Below, piece by piece: positions 57,610-64,000 of a stretch of 64,000 nt of DNA (positions within the stretch are counted from its first letter, which is position 1; each line of letters opens with the position of its first letter). The notes under the pieces are model-generated. The model saw only the letters and a program-made list of their open reading frames with translations, did no database searches and had not been told where the DNA came from. This stretch comes from Carallia brachiata (lineage: Eukaryota; Streptophyta; Magnoliopsida; Malpighiales; Rhizophoraceae), in NCBI GenBank assembly GCA_021464245.1, contig JADCRB010000028.1, positions 5,747,067-5,811,066 of the forward strand. The letters are read 5' to 3'. The position numbers and the translations under genes are program-made.

Positions 57610-60600
57610 CAGGGGAACATAAACATGCCAAGTTGTAAAATTGGGACAAAGGTTAGATCGTTAGTTGGACATGGCCACATGGGATTTAATGGTAGGGCCC
57701 AGGAGGAGGAGGAGAGGCCTGGGTACCTTTGAAAATTGTTGGTCGTTAATGGGATCCACCCAATCAGTTGCTAGCACGTGCGTCAATAGGACTCATAGAT
57801 TGTATTATTTATTATATATTATTACAAGACGATGGCGGCTAGGTCAAATGAGCGGCATCAGCTTCATGATTCCACGAGCAATTGATGGCTGAAATGACCA
57901 GAGGCCGCATCCCACTTGGCATTCTGGACTATTCAACCATACATAATTTATAATGTCGACTGGATTCAATCGATCAAGTTCAAAAAAAAAAAAAAAAACC
58001 TGGATTCAATCGATGGATGTGTACTGTAGTACCAAGTCATTGTCAAGCGAGAATTTGGGAGTGCAACCTTTGTATTTGGTTGGACAAAAGGGAGTAAATT
58101 AATGTTATATGTGCGCTATTGTACATTTGATTAACTGAGAATTATATTGAGATATAGTATTAAGTTTAAAATTTATTAATAATATAATCAGATGTGTGAA
58201 AAATTTATTCAGCTCTATCAATATTTGGACGAGAAATTCTTCCTATAAAAAAAATTGAATAAAGATGAAACGGGTGATTTTCGATCTCAGTTCACACATG
58301 CGATGATTTATATATCGGTAATGTATGTTTTTTTATTAAAAAAAAATACTTGTACAGTAGCATGTCTATAAAAAGAGTAAATTATTTGAAATTGTTGATC
58401 ACAATCAATGATAAATACAACAAATACACACAAATAGGTAACAAACGGTCCAAACAATTTAGGTCCATGTAACGAAGCTTAAATACTAAACATAATATTT
58501 AGGGTGGATATTCAAGATTATATACTTCTACAAGTGCAGGAACTAGACTGCAATTGTTCCAACATGGCCTATAGTATGTGCATCTGGTCAAAAGCTATTG
58601 AAATACGCTTCAAAAGCACAATTTTTGTGTAGTTTTTGGACCAGTATGTTCGCCTACAATTGATTCTTAATCTTAAAAATGATCGAGCTTGGTCTCTGAT
58701 TTTGTCTTGACCAATAATTGATTGTTTGATCCCTTCTTCAAAAGTAAGAATTCCGCAACTTGTTTTGTCTTACGCTAGAAAGTTTGAATCATGGGATTTT
58801 TGGTTGAAAAAGTAACAAGAAGCTGCTCCTTTTCTCTCGACCACAATTGCACGAGTGGCTGGGTTTAATTAGACCATGGCGAAATTACATTCATAACCCA
58901 TGGATGACCCCATGTTTGGTGGCATTTAGTTTTTGAAACCCCAATAATTTAGATTTGATTTGTTTGTTTTAAACACTATATAGATGTTCTGCAAAAATTT
59001 TTGAGTACTTCTTTATATAGATTTTTACTGAAAGTTTTGATAATGTCGTACTGTGATATAGATTCACTATTTTGATCTCTTTCCCGGTTTATGGATAAAA
59101 TTTTGACATGATACGTGAGAATAATAAAACATGTTACCTAATTTAACACATTAGGTAACAAAAGGAAAACAATATCTTTGTTAAAAAAAAGTAGGATGAG
59201 ATTGTTCGCATCTAATCCTTCTCGAATTTCAAACTGTGAGAATATCGTTCATGGCACTTTCAACAATAAATATATTTAATTTTTGATGCGATTATTGCTA
59301 AAAAAATAGTTGTTTGTTCTTTTTTTTTTTTTGACATAAAATAGTTGTTTATTCTTTATTTGTGAGATTTGGTACTTGTTAGTATGTGAATAGCTTTATT
59401 GTTTTTTGTTCAAATTATTTTTTTTGAATAAAAAAAAATTATTGTGAGTATATCAATTATCAAATTTGCGGAGTGAGGCCGAAGTAATTTTATTTGTAAC
59501 GCCTTATTCAATCGCTTCCAAAGGGACAGACCCACCTTTTGAATATCAATAAAACCGAACGTAATTTCGTCACTAAAACCATAAGGATTGTCGAGTTTAG
59601 AACTCAACGTCACGTCACAGTCTTTCTCCACATAAGTGAACACTCAACCATTTGTCTAAAAAAAAATGCGGACACGAGAACCTGAACTCTGATCGCTAAT
59701 ATAAAATGCACGTTAACTTATTATGGAACTAATACCTAGAATGGTTGTAAATAACTTTAATTTATTAGTCATGCTCGCATCATTTTGAGTATGACTCTGA
59801 TAATTAATTCGGGCCCCTCGACATGCACTAAAGAGTCTCGTTACAGGCCTTAATGCGAGAATGATGATGGCTATGGTGCCACTTGCTATAGTTTATATCA
59901 ATTTCAATAGTGGTAAAATCCTGTAAGGATGGGCATTACGTAATTGTTGCTTTGTGGGGTTATAGAAATGGATCCCTGGTACAAAGAAAAAGGATCCAGA
60001 CGGATGAGGACGTGAGCGTGAGTTTCACGCTTTTTTTTCTTAATTTTTGTAAAAAATTTATGATATACATACAACCAAATATAATGTAGACACAATATTT
60101 TTTAAAATTATATGTACATTATTTTTGGGTGCATAGTATGCATATTTTATTTTAACTGCATATAAATTCTATCTTAATTAATGCAAAAAAAAAAAAAAAC
60201 CCGTGAAACCCACCGGTTGTGTCCTATACTCATTTCTCCAACATTTTCCTATAGAATTTTGGAGTAACAGCTGAAAGCGCATTCTCATTTGTTAATTATA
60301 AAAGAACAATTAGGCATCTGCTGCACTTATGTTAGCTCTTTCTTTCTTTGGTTGTTGAACAGAAAAAGGAAAATTTAACCCAATTAATTCTAATTAATTA
60401 ATAATTGAAATCGAATAAGGAATTGCTAGCTACAACAATTTGTAGCACAAAAACTCAGAAAGAATTTGGTTTTAACGAAAAGGAAAAAGTTAATAGAAGC
60501 GGTGGATTGAACATGTCATTGACGAGAATCTATACGTTGTACTATCATTATTGTTTATTGCACATTTTTAGTTTTATAGGGAATAATCACAATTAATGAT

Positions 60601-63600
60601 ATAGACTACATATATATATTTCACAGTTATAATAATATGATGTAGGTTTGTATCTAAAATACATCAAGTTATCGTGTCCATATACTGATGCTCTTAATTA
60701 AAACTCTAAATTGGGCTGCAAAGTTATCATTTATCATTGGAACGACCTGCTACGTACTCTTCATTAAGTAAGTGATTCTTACTATATCTTAATTTTTTTG
60801 GGTGTTAATTAAAAATAAATTTAAAAAACACGGGAGGATTTCTACTTGTAAATAATGAAATCGACCCATTGGAATAGGTACACTATATTTCAATTCTGTA
60901 GGTGTCCCACGCCTATTTCAACTCTCCAGGAATGTGCATGAACCTATGTATTTTTACATGCATTGTTGAAAAAAGAGCTTTTATCATGGATTTGCAGCCT
61001 CTCTGCCCTTCTATAAATTATGCACGTTGGTTTCATTTGACCAATTGGATAAGACTTATAGCACTATTTTTTGTTTTTGTGGCAATAATCATTGGCTCGG
61101 TCAAAACATTAGTGCACATTAGGCATGAAAATTGGCCAAAAGGTTAATGAATCCAACATTGGTTCATTGCCCCTTTAACAGAAGTTAATAACAGAGAAAT
61201 GCACACTCATGTACTTACACACTCATCTTTCAATGTTTGGCTATACTTAGATGGTAGGAAAAAAAAAAAAAAAGGTTAGACAGTTTACATGTAATGTGGT
61301 AGTACATGTGTACCTTACTAGTAAGTTAATGTGTTTGGTGAAAAAAATAAGAAAATAGGATACTACTATATAGTCTCGTTAAGAAAGATTACATCCTGTC
61401 AAAGGAGCCAATTCTAAGTATATAGTCATTCCATGAGATTAATAGGTAAATAAGAAAGGACAATCATTTTGGACAAGTTTGGTATGTTTCCATAACAACT
61501 GTGGACAACTTCCCTCGTTTACCATGAAAGTATCCATTACTTTTTATTTCACTAAAGATTACTACTTAAGTACACAAAAGCTTTACGAAAACAGCTAATT
61601 AATAATTTCTCTAAAAACAATATTAGACTAATTAATAATTTCTCTAAAAACAATATTAGACTAACCCAATGACTCAAAAGTTGAAGTTTCTTGATTTATT
61701 AGAAACAGTCCAGATTCAAATGTAGATTTTTGACCCATCTAGTGATCAACCTGCCTGCCAAGACGAACAACTAATCCATCAAGATTCAAGGCCAATTGAG
61801 TTAGCACATAAATTAAGGCATTTATTACACGGTTAAGAAAGTCTACAAGCCAATTTGAAGGTGTTGAGGCTGTTGGGAATTGGTCAATATAAGTTATTCA
61901 ACTTATCCCTATTCTAAATGGGTTTCCTCTTGGAAATTGGAATTAGAAATGTAACAATTTCGGATACGACTAGAAAAAAAAGAGGCTGATAGACATTGAC
62001 ATTGATATTCAATCAAAGGAAGTAACACAATTGCTGGAGGCCGAGCGGCAAGGGATCACTACAGAACCTGAGAAGCATTCAAATCCTTCGCAGACTCAAT
62101 TTATCAATATAGACATGGATTTATTAGATGAAGTTGTAAAATTTCTATTTTATATCGAATATGGACGTAGCATTCAGGTTCTCAGCTCGACACAACTAGA
62201 TAATCCGGCCTATTCAAGATTGGACTCAACTGTGGACCTGTCAATCCGATACATTGAGCTGAAATACTTGAGTCCCACTTAAACAAATATTGACTTGAAA
62301 CTAAAAATTACGAGTTCGAGTAAAGTTAATTAATTAAAATAAAAATAGATAACTATCTCAATTGTTAGCATTTAACTATTATGTACAATCCACTAGGGGC
62401 ACCGACACTGGTAAAAGAATTGAATCCAATTTTTCAATCGGAGTTGTTGAGAATTGAATTCAATTTTTTTCGTTTATTTATGTATGTATAATAGTGCGAA
62501 AAGAGGTTTCGACTCAAAATTATTCAAAACTATTGACTTTGAGCATCATCTCTTATTATTAACTTGTCAAATGAAGACCCTACTTATAAATACTTTTTTT
62601 TTTTTTTGACAATACCTACTTATAAGTACTTTGATGTTCTCAAAACATGCTATGCCAGCTCTCTGTTTACATTTACTTTCTTCACCTACTTTGCTCGACA
62701 ATTACCGGCTTACATATCAAAGTGCTGATGCCGGCCTTCTGGCCCAGCACTTCGTAAGCTGTCTTTCTGTCCAACCCGTACTCATCTCAGGCCGATACTC
62801 TTCAATATTGTGTAAATTTTTACCGTACTTAAAATTTTAACAGCATATCATAATTATATAAGTTGTATATATGATGGTAACTATTTTTAACTGATTTAAC
62901 CGCGAATACACCACGAGGTTGGAGCTTGATGGATGTTGTTACTATTTGTAAGTGTGTTTTCACGCACGACTTAAGTTAAAATTCTCGAGCGGACATTGTC
63001 TTCTAGTAAAATAAATTGGATGTTAGCTTCAACCGAGTAATGATTGAAGGGCGGTGTTGAGTTCTAAGTTCAATAATCATTATAATCTCCTGCAATATAG
63101 TCTTGTTTGGTTACATCAATATTCAGGTGATAGTTCTTTTCTATTAAAAAAGGTTGAATAATTATGTCAATAGATAAATTACTATTTTGATCTATAAATA
63201 CAATAACTAATATTATTGTGATGCACTTTTTTTCAAAAAAAAAAAAAACCTGCGAATACACCTATTATCTCAACTTTATAAACAAGTTATTGTAGCTCTT
63301 GATGGCTGTCTTCGAAGACTGGTCAAGGTATTAATAATATAACATATGCCCTTTATTGCTTATTTTTTTCTAGTAAAATTACAAGGGATATGATTATGCA
63401 GTCTCCCTAAAAGCTACTCAGTCAAGGATCGAACAAAAAGGAGACTAACTAGCAGAACTTCCAGAAATATTGAAAATCTTTTGAACTTCAAATTTCACAT
63501 ATGACCTTTCGGTCAAAAGTTCTATTGTAGATGATGGGAGAAAGTAAAGGCTTAGTGTTTTTTAATTAGGAAAAAATCATTCCTCCTTACCTTTTACTGA

Positions 63601-63774
63601 TAATTGGTAAGGCAGAAAAACGTTCATCAACTTTAAGTTCACTTTGTATTCTACATAATGACAGTGCAACCTTTCTATCCATGGAGATTATATTTTTCTC
63701 ACACACTAAAGATTGTTGAATCATTGCTTACCTCAAATTTTCATATTAGGAATAAAGTTCCTCGGTAAGTGACT
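57610..63774. other. ERF upstream region and intergenic DNA, no further gene recognised
   Basis: About the first 300 bases should hold the ERF promoter. Beyond that the DNA is AT-rich with poly-A/T runs. Frames at 60902-61147, 62031-62282 and 62631-62840 carry no domain or motif, and the first lacks an ATG start. A 33-bp perfect tandem repeat is at 61595-61660. Confidence 0.5.
61595..61660. repeat. Perfect 33-bp tandem repeat, two copies
   Basis: 61595-61627 and 61628-61660 are the same (start ctaattaataatttc, end caatattaga). It is a recent local duplication, probably without function. Confidence 0.85.
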
Positions 63775-64000
63775 GATGTGGACGTCACTCATTGGGCCTA
63801 TGAGCCTGTCAACCTTAGGCCACTCAGACCCAATTCACTTTATCCAGCTCGTCTTTGCCCATTAGTACGAGTACTTTGTAAGACCCACAAAGATATTAAG
63901 CCAACCTCGCTAGGATCCAAGTACCGGCCTAACATGCCCTAACGCATACTTTCGGACCCATCACGTCCTTATTAAAATTCACCAAAGCGTAGGACAAAAA
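63775..64000. other. Possible start of an LTR, cut by the window edge
   Basis: The stretch from 'tgatgtggacgtcactcatt' on is GC-richer than its surroundings and has words common in plant LTRs (cattgggcc, gacccaattcac). No partner LTR is in the window. Confidence 0.2.

Noticed and set aside
60902..61147. 81-codon frame with a hydrophobic segment near the end
   Set aside because: It opens with GTG rather than ATG and has no family resemblance.

Overview
This is an AT-rich plant nuclear window. Genes carry GT-AG introns, the protein families are plant-specific (PEPC kinase, AP2/ERF, arabinogalactan protein, ASCH-domain protein), and LTR elements with a tRNA-Asp primer site and many MITE-like elements lie between genes. 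A woody eudicot such as Citrus would fit, but that is a guess from family resemblance, not something the sequence proves.

Layout. 1-1.5 kb: two related minisatellite arrays. 1.5-8.4 kb: intergenic DNA with a clean 506-bp Mutator-like MITE (4449-4954). About 8.45-16.67 kb: a tandem duplication of roughly 4 kb units, each with a complete two-exon PEPC kinase gene. The copies have since gained different insertions: a MITE just upstream of the second gene's TATA box, an AT-rich insertion in the first gene's intron, and a SINE-like segment 3' of the first gene. 16.7-22.5 kb: intergenic DNA, a decayed DUF674-like fragment and a 665-bp TIR element with a tRNA-like module inside. 22.5-28.6 kb: a Ty3/gypsy (Athila-like) element with gag nonsense mutations and the RT/RNase H/integrase core deleted. 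28.6-31.7 kb: an unrecognised multi-exon gene fragment, then a TIR element rich in short TCGGG-type repeats. 33.0-36.2 kb: a broken arabinogalactan-protein gene, and on the minus strand a seven-exon ASCH-domain gene with a probable 1-base deletion. 37.6-37.8 kb: a hAT-type MITE. 38.6-43.8 kb: a second gypsy element, minus strand, with two 1360-bp LTRs and a 5-bp target duplication, whose leader/gag segment is inverted. 46.3-52.6 kb: three small genes for predicted secreted Pro-rich proteins, two of them paralogues. 56.8-57.6 kb: a group IX ERF transcription factor with a C-terminal EDLL motif. 57.9-64 kb: no gene recognised.

There is no operon-like logic. The kinases would act on PEP carboxylase in the cytosol, the ERF in the nucleus, and the small Pro-rich proteins at the cell surface or apoplast. 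The most novel candidates are the small secreted Pro-rich genes, the inverted-gag retroelement and the unrecognised exons at 29.3-30.0 kb. Two genes (ASCH, and the small gene at 52.2 kb) look broken by single-base changes in homopolymer runs, which may be real or may be sequencing error.
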